Assembly: GCA_045537905.1 (NCBI GenBank)
Contig: JAZSQJ010000029.1
Span: forward strand, 1-22,229
Direction: 5' to 3'
From: SIG636 sp045537905
GTDB taxonomy: Bacteria > Bacillota > Clostridia > Oscillospirales > CAG-382
DNA length: 22,229 nt
Part shown: positions 14,432 to 21,445 of the stretch, piece after piece
Position numbering within the stretch: position 1 is the first letter of the stretch
How the letters are laid out: every line of letters begins with the position of its first letter
Notes under the pieces: model-generated
What the model saw: the letters and a program-made list of their open reading frames with translations, nothing else
Databases searched by the model: none
What the model was told of the DNA's origin: nothing
Translations under genes and position numbers: made by a program

Positions 14432-15763
14432 CTAATCCTCCAGCGCCTTAAGCTCGGCATCGGTCTCCTCAGGCTCCGCATTCTTTGCCTTGCCTATAAC
14501 CTTTACCTCGTCACGGGTGAAGACCTTAACGGCTCCGTTCTCGTCGCTGTTGTCAAGGTGTACCTTTATCCTGTTGTTAAGGAAGTTGCTTTCCGTAACC
14601 ACGCCCGTACCCTGAGCGGTACGAACCAGCATACCTGCCTTGGGGAAGGTAGTGTGCTCTGCCTCGTAAACGCCCTGCTCGTAGGACAGACAGCACATAA
14701 GTCTGCCGCAGTTGCCCGATATCTTGGAGCTGGACAGGGACAGGTTTTGCTCCTTAGCCATCTTGATGGACACCTGTACGAAGTCGGACAGGAAGCGGTG
14801 ACAGCAGAAGGGCATACCGCATACGCCGAGGCCGCCAAGAGCCTTCGCTTCGTCACGAACGCCTATCTGTCTCAGCTCTATCCTGGTGCGGAACACCGCC
14901 GCCAGGTCCTTTACCAGCTCACGGAAGTCAACTCTGCCCTCGGCGGTAAAGTAGAATATAAGCTTGGAGTTATCAAAGGTGTACTCTATGTCGGTAAGGC
15001 TCATGGTAAGACCGTGCTTTGCCACAAGCTCCTCCCAGATAGACGCCGCCTTTTTTTCCAGCTCCTTGTTTTTTCTGTACTTTTCGCCGTCCTCGGGGGT
15101 TGCCTTGCGAACGATGGGCTTTAGGGGGTGTACGGTTTCCTTTTCGTCTATCATACGGTTAGGAATAACGGCAAAGCCGTACTCCTGACCTCGGCTGGTT
15201 TCAACTATAACGCCGTCCTCCGCCTCAAAGCTTACGCCTGCAGGGGAAAAATAGTATATCTTACCTGCGGGCTTGAAGCGGATACCCACTATCTCTACGG
15301 TAGCTTCGGGAGCACCGCCCTCCTCTGCGCTGACCTTACGGCGTTCTGCCGCCTCCAGCATAATGTCGGTTGCCTCCGCAAAAGCCTTCTGCTCGGCAGA
15401 AAGCCTCTCCTGCATCTGACGGCGGCGGGGAGAAAGGGTAATCTCCTTCTCTACGCTGTCCTTAACGGCAGGGGTAGCACGCTTGTCCTCACGGCGTTTG
15501 CCGTCGTGACGCTTATGCTCCTTGTGATCCTTATGCTCCTGCTTCTGGGGCTTGTGGGCACGTTTTTCCGTGTTCTTTACCTGCTCTGCCGCCTTTTCCT
15601 GCTTAGGCTCTGCTCCCTCTGTCTTTACGTCCTTACGGGGAGCGTGGGGGCGGTGATGACCCTTGCCGTAGGGTCTGCGGCGGGGCTTGTTGCCACCCTT
15701 GCCTTGAGAGCCGCCCTGAGGAGCACCCTCTGTATTTTTCTTTTTGTTTTCGTTCTCTGCCAT
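14432..15763 (-). CDS. ricT: PSP1-domain protein RicT (YaaT family)
   Basis: 443 residues. The first ~110 are a low-complexity, Lys/Arg/Glu/His-rich disordered tail, absent from the ~275-residue B. subtilis protein. The PSP1-type core follows. Conserved cysteines CGMPFCC (315-321) and CGRLMCC (352-358) match those that bind Fe-S clusters in the B. subtilis RicA-RicF-RicT complex, which assists RNase Y-dependent mRNA maturation and affects sporulation and competence. Start: an in-frame ATG at 15799 exists, but ATG 15761-15763 has AAAGGA 8 nt upstream and gives MAENENKKK. It starts 5 nt after the holB stop, its binding site lying within the holB end. The holB-ricT order is conserved in Firmicutes, but yabA does not follow here. 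Confidence 0.92.
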   Translation of the reverse strand: MAENENKKKNTEGAPQGGSQGKGGNKPRRRPYGKGHHRPHAPRKDVKTEGAEPKQEKAAEQVKNTEKRAHKPQKQEHKDHKEHKRHDGKRREDKRATPAVKDSVEKEITLSPRRRQMQERLSAEQKAFAEATDIMLEAAERRKVSAEEGGAPEATVEIVGIRFKPAGKIYYFSPAGVSFEAEDGVIVETSRGQEYGFAVIPNRMIDEKETVHPLKPIVRKATPEDGEKYRKNKELEKKAASIWEELVAKHGLTMSLTDIEYTFDNSKLIFYFTAEGRVDFRELVKDLAAVFRTRIELRQIGVRDEAKALGGLGVCGMPFCCHRFLSDFVQVSIKMAKEQNLSLSSSKISGNCGRLMCCLSYEQGVYEAEHTTFPKAGMLVRTAQGTGVVTESNFLNNRIKVHLDNSDENGAVKVFTRDEVKVIGKAKNAEPEETDAELKALED

Positions 15764-15768
15764 AATAT

Positions 15769-16731
15769 CTATCCTTTCACACGGGTTATACGGGTACAAA
15801 GCTCTGTTACCGCAATCCCCGCATCAGTATTTCGTCTCAGCGACCTGCCGCACTCCAGCACTGCCTCAAATATGCCGTGCAAGGTGCTTGCCACGGCGCT
15901 TTCCGCAAAAGCGGCTGCCGTTTCCTCGTCCAGCAAGCAGGTCTTACCGCAGGCAAGCTTGCTTATCAACACGTCCCTTGCCCCTATCGCCAAGGCGTCC
16001 ATTACGGGTATCAGTGCGTCACGCTTACGCATCTGCCCAAGAAAAGCACTGTACAGCCCGTACCTGTCGGTGTGGCTGTAGATCGCCTGACACAGCTTAA
16101 GCGCCGCATCCCTCTCCGCCTTGCCCTCTTTTTTCAGTACCGCCTCGCCCTTGCCCAGGCTGCCCTCTGCCAGACGGACAGCCTCTGCCAGCTCCGCCTC
16201 CTTTGCCTTGGGAAACCTTTCACGCAGGGCAGCTTCCACCTCGGCGTCGCTTACGGGGGACAGCATTATCACCCTCCCTCGGGAGCGAACGGTGGAAAGC
16301 AAAGACTCCTTCTTCTCCGCCAACAGCAAAAAGCTTACGCCCTCGGGCGGCTCCTCAAAAACCTTAAGCAGGGCGTTCTGTGCGGACACCGTCATAAGGT
16401 CTGCCTTCTCCAGAACGTAAACGGCACGGGTGCCCTCGTTAGGCTTAAGGGTAACCGCACGCTTAAGCTCACGAACGGTATCTACCTTAAAGCTGTTACC
16501 CTCCGTGCTGTAGCGATGCAGGTCGGGATGAGCGTCCAGCTCGCACTTGCGGCAGGAGGAGCAAACCCCGCAGGGCTTGCTGTGACCCGTGCAGAGTATC
16601 GCCTTTGCTATAAGGGCGGCAAAGCTACGCTTGCCAACACCCGCCATCCCCTCAATTATATAAGCGTGGGATATAACGCCGCGGTTTATCTCCCCAAGGA
16701 GAGCTTGCTTTTGTATTTTGTTAAGCTCCAC
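15769..16731 (-). CDS. holB: DNA polymerase III subunit delta-prime
   Basis: Clamp-loader subunit that, with delta and tau/gamma, loads the beta clamp on DNA. 320 residues. AAA+ features: ISHAYIIEG, a P-loop-like GMAGVGKR (28-35), a zinc-finger cysteine set (C47, C54, C57, C60, C63), EKADLMTVSAQNALLKVFEE (108-127), and SRG (150-152), where delta-prime proteins usually have the SRC arginine-finger motif. Start: GTG at 16729-16731 with AAGGGGG upstream; no better ATG is present. First gene of a holB-ricT operon. It is divergent from the pantothenate kinase gene, sharing a 175-nt intergenic region with a promoter for each direction. Assignment as delta-prime rather than tau/gamma rests on its length and the ricT neighbour. 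Confidence 0.93.
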   Translation of the reverse strand: MELNKIQKQALLGEINRGVISHAYIIEGMAGVGKRSFAALIAKAILCTGHSKPCGVCSSCRKCELDAHPDLHRYSTEGNSFKVDTVRELKRAVTLKPNEGTRAVYVLEKADLMTVSAQNALLKVFEEPPEGVSFLLLAEKKESLLSTVRSRGRVIMLSPVSDAEVEAALRERFPKAKEAELAEAVRLAEGSLGKGEAVLKKEGKAERDAALKLCQAIYSHTDRYGLYSAFLGQMRKRDALIPVMDALAIGARDVLISKLACGKTCLLDEETAAAFAESAVASTLHGIFEAVLECGRSLRRNTDAGIAVTELCTRITRVKG

Positions 16732-16769
16732 GGCACCGCCCCCTTAGCAAATTACTTACATACAGGGTT

Positions 16770-16798
16770 ATTATAACACAGGATAAACGCTTTGAAAA
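16770..16798 (-). promoter_or_regulatory. Candidate promoter of holB-ricT
   Basis: Minus strand: TTTTCA (complement of 16793-16798), 17 nt, then a perfect TATAAT (complement of 16770-16775), about 39 nt before the holB GTG. The -35 box is weak (4 of 6), as expected for a low-level replication gene. Confidence 0.55.
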
Positions 16799-16835
16799 GA
16801 GTTTTTTTAATTTTTAGCCGAATAAAATATAACGG

Positions 16836-16864
16836 TTGACAAAACGGCGTTAAACGGTTAAAAT
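16836..16864 (+). promoter_or_regulatory. Sigma-A promoter of the pantothenate kinase operon
   Basis: TTGACA (16836-16841), exactly 17 nt, TAAAAT (16859-16864), giving a start near 16871 and a leader of about 36 nt before ATG 16907. The spacer contains the repeat-like string GGCGTTAAACGG. Diverges from the holB promoter 40 nt away. Confidence 0.85.
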
Positions 16865-16906
16865 GTATCTATTAAAGTAGATATTATTGAAAACAAGGAT
16901 GATTTG

Positions 16907-17737
16907 ATGGGTATTATAGTAGGTATAGACGTAGGCGGCAGCACTACCAAGATTGCAGGCGTTAAGGAGGGGAAGATTATCTCTCCGATGATGGCTAAGG
17001 CAAGCGACCCCGTTGCATCTCTCTACGGCGCCTTCGGCAAGTTTACGAGTGAAAACGGCATAGCTCTTACGGATATCGACCAGCTTATGGTTACGGGGGT
17101 TGGCAGTGCCTTTGCGGGGGAGACCATCTATGCCCTGCCCACCACCCACGTTACGGAGTTTGTGGCGATAGGCAAGGGCGGCAGCCACCTGTCGGGGCTG
17201 GACAAGGCTATCGTCGTAAGCATGGGTACCGGTACCGCTTTGGTTTACTGCGAAAAGGGTAGCTCCGTCCACCTGGGCGGTACGGGCGTTGGCGGCGGCA
17301 CCCTGGTGGGTCTGGCAGGCAAGCTGCTGGGCACCACCAACGTTAAGGCTATCGAGGAGATGGCAAGTAAGGGCAAGCGCACCGAGGTTGACCTTAGCGT
17401 AAACGATATGACGGATAAGAACATCGGTCCCACCCTCCACGCTACTATGACCGCATCCAACTTCGGCAAGATAAGCGATCTTGCCCGTAAGGAGGACGTT
17501 GCGGCAGGCCTTTTGAATATGATATACGAGACCGTAGGCGTTGCGGCAATCTTTGCGGCAAGGGAAAAGGGCGTTAAGGACATAGTTCTTACGGGCAGAC
17601 TTTCCGCGCTGGAGAGTGCAGAAAGAACCTTTTCGGAGCTGGGTGACACCTTTGGTGTGAATTTTGTGGTTCCCGAGGCAAGTGAATACGCAACGGTTAT
17701 CGGAGCGGCACTGACCTATTTTGACAGGAGGCAGTGA
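16907..17737 (+). CDS. coaW: Type II pantothenate kinase
   Basis: Catalyses ATP-dependent phosphorylation of pantothenate, the first committed step of coenzyme A synthesis, in the cytoplasm. 276 residues, an actin-like (ASKHA) kinase: phosphate-1 loop DVGGSTTK (8-15), an SMGTGTAL adenosine/phosphate segment, a VGGGTLVGLAGKLLG stretch, TASNFGKI, and a GVAAIFAAREKG-to-LTGRLS segment near the C terminus. These fit the type II (CoaW/PanK-II) family rather than CoaA or CoaX. ATG 16907 is chosen over the TTG 3 nt earlier because AAGGA lies 7 nt upstream. Its TGA stop overlaps the next gene's ATG by one base. Type II enzymes in staphylococci are not inhibited by CoA; whether that holds here is unknown. 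Confidence 0.92.
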   Translation: MGIIVGIDVGGSTTKIAGVKEGKIISPMMAKASDPVASLYGAFGKFTSENGIALTDIDQLMVTGVGSAFAGETIYALPTTHVTEFVAIGKGGSHLSGLDKAIVVSMGTGTALVYCEKGSSVHLGGTGVGGGTLVGLAGKLLGTTNVKAIEEMASKGKRTEVDLSVNDMTDKNIGPTLHATMTASNFGKISDLARKEDVAAGLLNMIYETVGVAAIFAAREKGVKDIVLTGRLSALESAERTFSELGDTFGVNFVVPEASEYATVIGAALTYFDRRQ

Positions 17738-18120
17738 TGACAATAAGCAACTTTAATAAAAAAATCTTCGCCCTACTTTTAGATAGGGCGAAGGGAGAAC
17801 GCACCCTGAGGCGCTTTGCCATAGAGTGCGATATCAGCTACGTTCAGCTTAGAAAGCTTATGCTTTGCGAGCAGGACAACCCTCCCAGGATGAAGCTTAT
17901 CGAAAAGCTGGGCGCTCACAGCGCCAACGATATCACTGCCGAGGATTTTGCCTTTGCCGCAGGCTACGGTATGGCTTACCACGGTAAGCGTATCGTTGCT
18001 ATGCCCATTTATCAGAAGTTTGCTTCCCTTGACGCTCGCAAAAGGCGTGAGGTGGAGTATTTTATAGACTTTTTGATTTATGTTTTAGAAAAAGAAAAGG
18101 AAAACAAGAGCAAGGATTAG
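17737..18120 (+). CDS. Small HTH (XRE-like) protein coupled to coaW
   Basis: 127 residues. The N-terminal ~65 (FALLLDRAKGERTLRRFAIE, then CDISYVQLRKLM and NPPRMKLIEKLG) match the pattern of small XRE-type helix-turn-helix domains. The C-terminal part (SLDARKRREVEYFIDFLIYV) is helical, followed by a Lys/Glu tail. Start: ATG 17737 has AGGAGG 5 nt upstream and overlaps the coaW stop (TGATG). GTG 17734 is only 2 nt from the binding site and is rejected. Translational coupling suggests joint expression with coaW, but whether it regulates coaW or anything else is unknown. Its first codons hide a minus-strand terminator (17758-17793), and its last 36 bases overlap the convergent gene at 18085-18312. 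Confidence 0.75.
   Translation: MTISNFNKKIFALLLDRAKGERTLRRFAIECDISYVQLRKLMLCEQDNPPRMKLIEKLGAHSANDITAEDFAFAAGYGMAYHGKRIVAMPIYQKFASLDARKRREVEYFIDFLIYVLEKEKENKSKD
17758..17793 (-). terminator. Minus-strand intrinsic terminator inside the HTH gene
   Basis: Within the HTH coding sequence, CTTCGCCCTA (17766-17775) and TAGGGCGAAG (17784-17793) form a perfect 10-bp stem with an 8-nt loop. Read on the minus strand the stem is followed by A then seven T residues (complement of the A-run 17758-17764), a textbook terminator. On the plus strand it is followed by GGAGAAC, so it is directional. It would end transcription of the small-gene operon whose last stop is at 18085, after about 290 nt antisense to the HTH gene. 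Confidence 0.72.
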
Positions 18121-18312
18121 TATGTCGTTATCAGGGTCTCCGTCAAGTAGCAGCAGCACCGCTATTGCTATCAGCAGGAGGTCCTCTGTTTTTATGCCTC
18201 CAAGCAGCTTGCTTATACCGCCGCTACGCTTCGGCGCCAACGCCTCGGTGGATTCCTCCCCGGGGTAGTAGCCCTGCTCCTCGTCTCTGCCGTCAAATGC
18301 ACGGGAATACAT
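18085..18312 (-). CDS. Small hydrophobic protein of unknown function
   Basis: 75 residues. The N-terminal 40 are polar and charged (DEEQGYYPGEEST...), followed by a short Gly-rich ISKLLGGI. Then comes a hairpin of two hydrophobic segments (LLLIAIAVLLLL, 45-56, and ILILALVFLFFF, 64-75) separated by the acidic turn DGDPDND. ATG at 18310-18312 follows GGAGGG by 9 nt. It is the third gene of a compact minus-strand cassette, 15 nt after its predecessor. Its 3' end overlaps the convergent HTH gene by 36 bases in a region where both strands stay coding. Similar acidic-turn mini-membrane proteins are common hypotheticals in Clostridia, from memory only; function not recognised. Confidence 0.7.
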   Translation of the reverse strand: MYSRAFDGRDEEQGYYPGEESTEALAPKRSGGISKLLGGIKTEDLLLIAIAVLLLLDGDPDNDILILALVFLFFF

Positions 18313-18327
18313 CGCTTTACACCCTCC

Positions 18328-18582
18328 TTACGTGTTTTTTGTGCTTTTGTATATGTTTGCCACCGCCATAGCCTTGCTTACGGCGTCCAGCTTGCTTTGC
18401 CTTCCGCTGCTGAGGAAGGGCTTCAAGGCGGCAAGCAGAGCCAACGCCTTGTCGCTACCCCCGGCGGTAGGTATCCGGGGCAGTGCGGGCTCCTCGGGCG
18501 GTGCGCTCTCCCCCTTGACTGCGGCGGCTATCTGTGCCATAAGAGCAGGATTGGAGAGAATGCTTTTCAGCTTATCATCCAT
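18328..18582 (-). CDS. Small helical hypothetical protein
   Basis: 84 residues. A short helical head (MDDKLKSILSNPALMAQIAA) is joined by a Pro-rich linker (SAPPEEPALPRIP) to a second helical region (LLAALKPFLSSGRQSKLDAV). No signal peptide and no membrane segment. ATG at 18580-18582 shares a base with the TGA of the preceding gene (TGATG), and AAAGGAGGGG lies upstream, so translation is coupled. The LLxxLKPFLS...(K/R)xxK(L/I)D pattern recalls a class of small Clostridia hypotheticals often seen next to other short genes; no function is known to me. Confidence 0.75.
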   Translation of the reverse strand: MDDKLKSILSNPALMAQIAAAVKGESAPPEEPALPRIPTAGGSDKALALLAALKPFLSSGRQSKLDAVSKAMAVANIYKSTKNT

Positions 18583-18827
18583 CAGTTACCCCTCCTTTGT
18601 ATGGCTCGGTATATCTCCTCTGCCTTGTCCTTCCCCGCCTTTTCTATCAGTCTTTTTGCCTCCTCGTCGCTTATATTCTCCAGGGTGGCACGGACCTTGC
18701 TGACGTTAAGGCTTTGCGCCTTCCTTGGATCAGTGCCCAAGGCCCTTGCTATGTCCCCCATCAGTCCCTGCAGTCTGTCGTCGCTAAGTCCCTTAAGCTC
18801 TTTCAGCTTCAGCTCTTTGTCGTTCAT
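18582..18827 (-). CDS. Small charged helical hypothetical protein
   Basis: 81 residues, highly charged and probably all helical: MNDKELKLKELKGLSDDRLQ, then RALGTDPRKAQSLNVSKVRA and NISDEEAKRLIEKAGKDKAE. The frame is open to 18908, but ATG 18825-18827 has AAAGGAG 10 nt upstream and is the likely start; the longer N terminus would overlap the divergent gene. It is the first gene of a three-gene minus-strand cassette (81, 84 and 75 residues). The helix patterns around VRATLENISDEEAKRLIEKA could mediate oligomerisation. Function unknown. Confidence 0.75.
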   Translation of the reverse strand: MNDKELKLKELKGLSDDRLQGLMGDIARALGTDPRKAQSLNVSKVRATLENISDEEAKRLIEKAGKDKAEEIYRAIQRRGN

Positions 18828-18857
18828 ATAAGTACAGCTCCTTTGCTTAAAGTTTAT

Positions 18858-18870
18858 GCCCCTTTGGGGC
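18858..18870. repeat. Palindrome in the divergent promoter region
   Basis: GCCCC-TTT-GGGGC forms a perfect 5-bp inverted repeat in the 67-nt gap between the divergent genes starting at 18827 (minus) and 18895 (plus). It is placed to be an operator for both, or simply a hairpin in a leader. No convincing sigma-A hexamer pair was found in the gap; TATATT at 18873-18878 could be a -10 box for the plus gene but lacks a -35 box. Confidence 0.35.
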
Positions 18871-18894
18871 GCTATATTACGGAGGTTGGTTTTT

Positions 18895-19368
18895 TTGAAG
18901 CTTTGCAAGCCCTATCGCAGTCCCTTACAGGCTGTGTTTATTATGGTTTTTACTGCGGTGTTCGTTCTCCTTACCGCCTTTATCATCCCCTATTTCCCCG
19001 ATATCGCCATCTATCTGCGTCTGACGGGGGGAGTGTTTTTGATCCTTGGCGTTTATCTGCTGTTCCGTTATACTATGACGGAGTTTGTGTACGCTTTGTC
19101 TGACGGTGTTTTTTCCGTCCGCCGTATCACGGGGTTCTACGAAAGCAAGCTGATTTCCGTGGAGCTTACGGACAAAACAAAGCTTTATACGAAAAAAGAG
19201 TTTAAGTCCGTTAAAACCGACAGCGGCAAAAGCTACCGCCAGAACCTTACCGCCGCCACCGCCTTTCTGGTTATCGAAAAGGCGGGCAAAAAGTATTATA
19301 TCGAGTTTGAGCCAAACCTGGAATTTTACGCTTTGATGAAAAACGAAATAGAAAGTAAAAAGGATTAG
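18895..19368 (+). CDS. Small membrane protein with PH-like cytoplasmic domain
   Basis: 157 residues. Two membrane helices (about 11-31 and 37-57) are followed by a ~95-residue soluble, beta-rich tail starting MTEFVYALSDGVFSVRRITG and ending in YYIEFEPNLEFYALMKNEIE. This fits the bacterial PH-like (bPH) membrane proteins widespread in Firmicutes, but I assign it by pattern only. Start: the frame is open from ATG 18856, but GGAGG at 18881-18885 lies 9 nt before TTG 18895, which gives MKLCKPYRSP; TTG is preferred. Transcribed divergently from the small-protein cassette and closed by a strong terminator, so it is probably monocistronic. Function unknown. Confidence 0.75.
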   Translation: MKLCKPYRSPLQAVFIMVFTAVFVLLTAFIIPYFPDIAIYLRLTGGVFLILGVYLLFRYTMTEFVYALSDGVFSVRRITGFYESKLISVELTDKTKLYTKKEFKSVKTDSGKSYRQNLTAATAFLVIEKAGKKYYIEFEPNLEFYALMKNEIESKKD

Positions 19369-19376
19369 CCCATTTT

Positions 19377-19400
19377 CCCCGCCGTTTGGCGGGGATTTTT
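19377..19400 (+). terminator. Intrinsic terminator of the PH-like membrane protein gene
   Basis: CCCCGCC-GTTT-GGCGGGG (7-bp GC stem, 4-nt loop) followed by ATTTTT, beginning 8 nt after the stop codon of the plus-strand gene. Textbook rho-independent terminator. Confidence 0.92.
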
Positions 19401-19636
19401 GATTGGAGGGCACGTTACAGAGCAGGATTAAACGCAACAAGCATATTAACGATGCGTGACGTTATCACGGACGGCAACGCAAATTGTGATGAAACGAAAG
19501 GGTTTAACCGTAGGAACCGTCGGGGACGCCGGTCCCTACACGGTGCTGAGCGTTACGCCCTGCCGTATTCCCTTACGGCACGGAAAACAAATTTGCCGTC
19601 AGGCAACATCATTGCCGTTAGGCACATCATCCCCCC
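19401..19636. repeat. Dispersed repeat block, copy C
   Basis: Non-coding gap between converging transcripts, made of modules found elsewhere in the window. 19462-19493 matches 21718-21749 at 30 of 32 bases. 19413-19426 matches 21991-22004 at 13 of 14. 19510-19539 is a hairpin (GTAGGAACCG / CGGTCCCTAC) resembling the arms at 21766-21796 and 21915-21943. 19562-19579 is a GCCGTA/TACGGC hairpin. 19593-19611 and 19612-19629 are two imperfect tandem units of TTGCCGT(C/T)AGGCA(A)CATCA. No U-tailed terminator for the minus-strand gene was found here. Confidence 0.75.
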
Positions 19637-21445
19637 TCACCCTACCGAGGGAAGCATACCGTACTCTGCGTTCAGCTTTTCCCAGGTCAGAGGCCCCACT
19701 ATGCCGTCGGGCGTCAGTCCGTAGGCGGTCTGGAAGGCTATTACCGCCCTCTCCGTCTCGGCACCAAAAACTCCGTCTCTGCCTATTTTGGGGATGGCAG
19801 TGTTGGCGGCAGACAAGGCGTTTATCAAATCCTGTATATAATACACGCCGTCGCCCCTGTCACCACGTCTTATGGGGGTACCGCCGTAGGGTCTGGGCCA
19901 GCCGCTTACCTCGCCGCCGTAGTACTGGTCGTTTGTGCCCGTTTCCTCTACTTCGTTATACAGCGTGGTAACGGCGTCCCACGTTGCCCTGTCTACCTCC
20001 CCCGTACGGGGCAGTCCCAGCAAGGCTTGCAGGGCGCCCATAGCGTTTGCAGTTTCCGTATCGTATATACCGTCCAGGTCAATAACCCTTATCTGAGGAA
20101 ACTGACCCGAGCGTGCTATGGCGTTGTTGTACCACTGAAGCCGCAAAACGTTTGGACCTCTCTCACCTATCTTTACAACCCTGTTGGGGTAGGCGCCGCC
20201 CTGCTCCGTCTCCCCCTCGCTTTCCAGCTCGCCCAGCCGTTTCACTGCGTTGTAGATGTATATTATGCGGTACCAGGTGTCCTCGTCCACCGCCCCCGTT
20301 TGGGGCAGACCGAAGGTTTGCTGAAACGCCCTTACCGCCCTTGCCGTCTCGCTGTTATAGTCTCCCTCGGGCAGGGTGATGAAGGGGATGGCAGGATAGT
20401 TTACGGCTATGCGGTTAAGACGGTTTTGTGTCTGTAGCACCGCCTCCCCGCTACTGCCTTGAGCAAGCGGCGTGCCGCCGTAGCTGTCGGGCAGAGTTCT
20501 TACCAGCTCCGCCTGTCTCAGCTCCACGTCCTGACCGTAGTAGTAACGCAGTATGTCAAGGGCGTTGTAGCCCATAGCCGCCAGATCCACCGTGCCCCAT
20601 TGGGACAGTCCGCTGCAGGCGCTTTGTCTGCCGTCGCAAAACTGAGCAAAGATAGGCTCCACGGTGCCTATTCTGGCTACATAATAGTCAAAATACTCGT
20701 CAACCAAGGCGTCTATGGTATCAAAGACCTCCCTTTGATGCACGTAGTACTGGTCAAAGGCAGGAGAAGCGGATACGTCAAACTCATAACCCTGGGAGGG
20801 ATACCACTCGGTATAAATTCGGTTAAGGACCAGGGTGGTCTCGGCGTGGATGTTGGACAGCAGAGACTCTCTGGGCCAGGTGGGAAATATCTCACTGCTT
20901 GCCACGCTTTTTATGTAGTTTACAAAGGGCACCGTTACGTTTACCGCATCGGAGCCGGGCGATCCCAGATGAACGGTTACCATCTCGGGCACCCGTACGG
21001 GTCGGACGGTGCTATCCGGTCCCGTCATCGTAGGAGCCGCCGCCCCGTCCTCACCGCCGTAGGGCGGCACGGTTCCTCGCTGGTGGGCAGGCACGGTTAT
21101 CTCCGTTGACGTGTTGCCCTCTGCGTCCTCCAGCCGTACCATATTGTAGCTCCAGATACTGCCTATGCCGTCGAAAATATGCAGTCCGTACACGGTTACG
21201 GGCACGTAGCCAAAGAGGCTGACACGGATATCGTAGACCGAGTAGGGTCTGGTGGGTGGGTTTGGCTGTAAAGACAGTGCCCTTGGCGGCGCAGGCAAGC
21301 TAATGCGCACGGTGCCGTTGCGGTCGGTGGTGTAGCGTTCTCTCCGTCCCAGCACCTCCACGGTGGCACCTGCCAGAAGCAGTCTGCCCTCCATATGGGT
21401 CAGGCGGACGGTTAAGGTCCCCCTTGGACCTATCAGTGCATTCAT
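19637..21445 (-). CDS. SpoIID-like peptidoglycan hydrolase with three peptidoglycan-binding repeats
   Basis: 602 residues. The N-terminal ~105 form a beta-sandwich-like domain (LTVRLTHMEGRLLLAGATVE...YTTDRNGTVRISLP), resembling CnaB or carboxypeptidase-regulatory folds. Residues ~172-306 resemble SpoIID: VPFVNYIKSVASSEIFPTWP, with Glu185 at the position of the catalytic Glu, and CSGLSQWGTVDLAAMGYNAL then DILRYYYG. Three PG_binding_1-type repeats follow (about 324-400, 423-500, 524-596), each with a GxxGxxVxxxQ-like start and a DGxxGxxTxxAVxxFQ-like centre. SpoIID is a lytic transglycosylase acting on denuded glycan in engulfment and spore-cortex lysis; such a role is inferred. No signal peptide is visible. 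ATG 21443-21445 has AAAGGA 8 nt upstream; the frame is open to GTG 21487. Confidence 0.85.
   Translation of the reverse strand: MNALIGPRGTLTVRLTHMEGRLLLAGATVEVLGRRERYTTDRNGTVRISLPAPPRALSLQPNPPTRPYSVYDIRVSLFGYVPVTVYGLHIFDGIGSIWSYNMVRLEDAEGNTSTEITVPAHQRGTVPPYGGEDGAAAPTMTGPDSTVRPVRVPEMVTVHLGSPGSDAVNVTVPFVNYIKSVASSEIFPTWPRESLLSNIHAETTLVLNRIYTEWYPSQGYEFDVSASPAFDQYYVHQREVFDTIDALVDEYFDYYVARIGTVEPIFAQFCDGRQSACSGLSQWGTVDLAAMGYNALDILRYYYGQDVELRQAELVRTLPDSYGGTPLAQGSSGEAVLQTQNRLNRIAVNYPAIPFITLPEGDYNSETARAVRAFQQTFGLPQTGAVDEDTWYRIIYIYNAVKRLGELESEGETEQGGAYPNRVVKIGERGPNVLRLQWYNNAIARSGQFPQIRVIDLDGIYDTETANAMGALQALLGLPRTGEVDRATWDAVTTLYNEVEETGTNDQYYGGEVSGWPRPYGGTPIRRGDRGDGVYYIQDLINALSAANTAIPKIGRDGVFGAETERAVIAFQTAYGLTPDGIVGPLTWEKLNAEYGMLPSVG

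Noticed and set aside
16850..17743. 297-codon minus-strand frame opposite coaW
   Set aside because: Antisense shadow of a clearly recognisable pantothenate kinase.
18828..18908. N-terminal extension of the 81-residue protein to 18908
   Set aside because: The internal ATG at 18827 has AAAGGAG at proper distance; the extension would cover the divergent gene's start and ribosome binding site.
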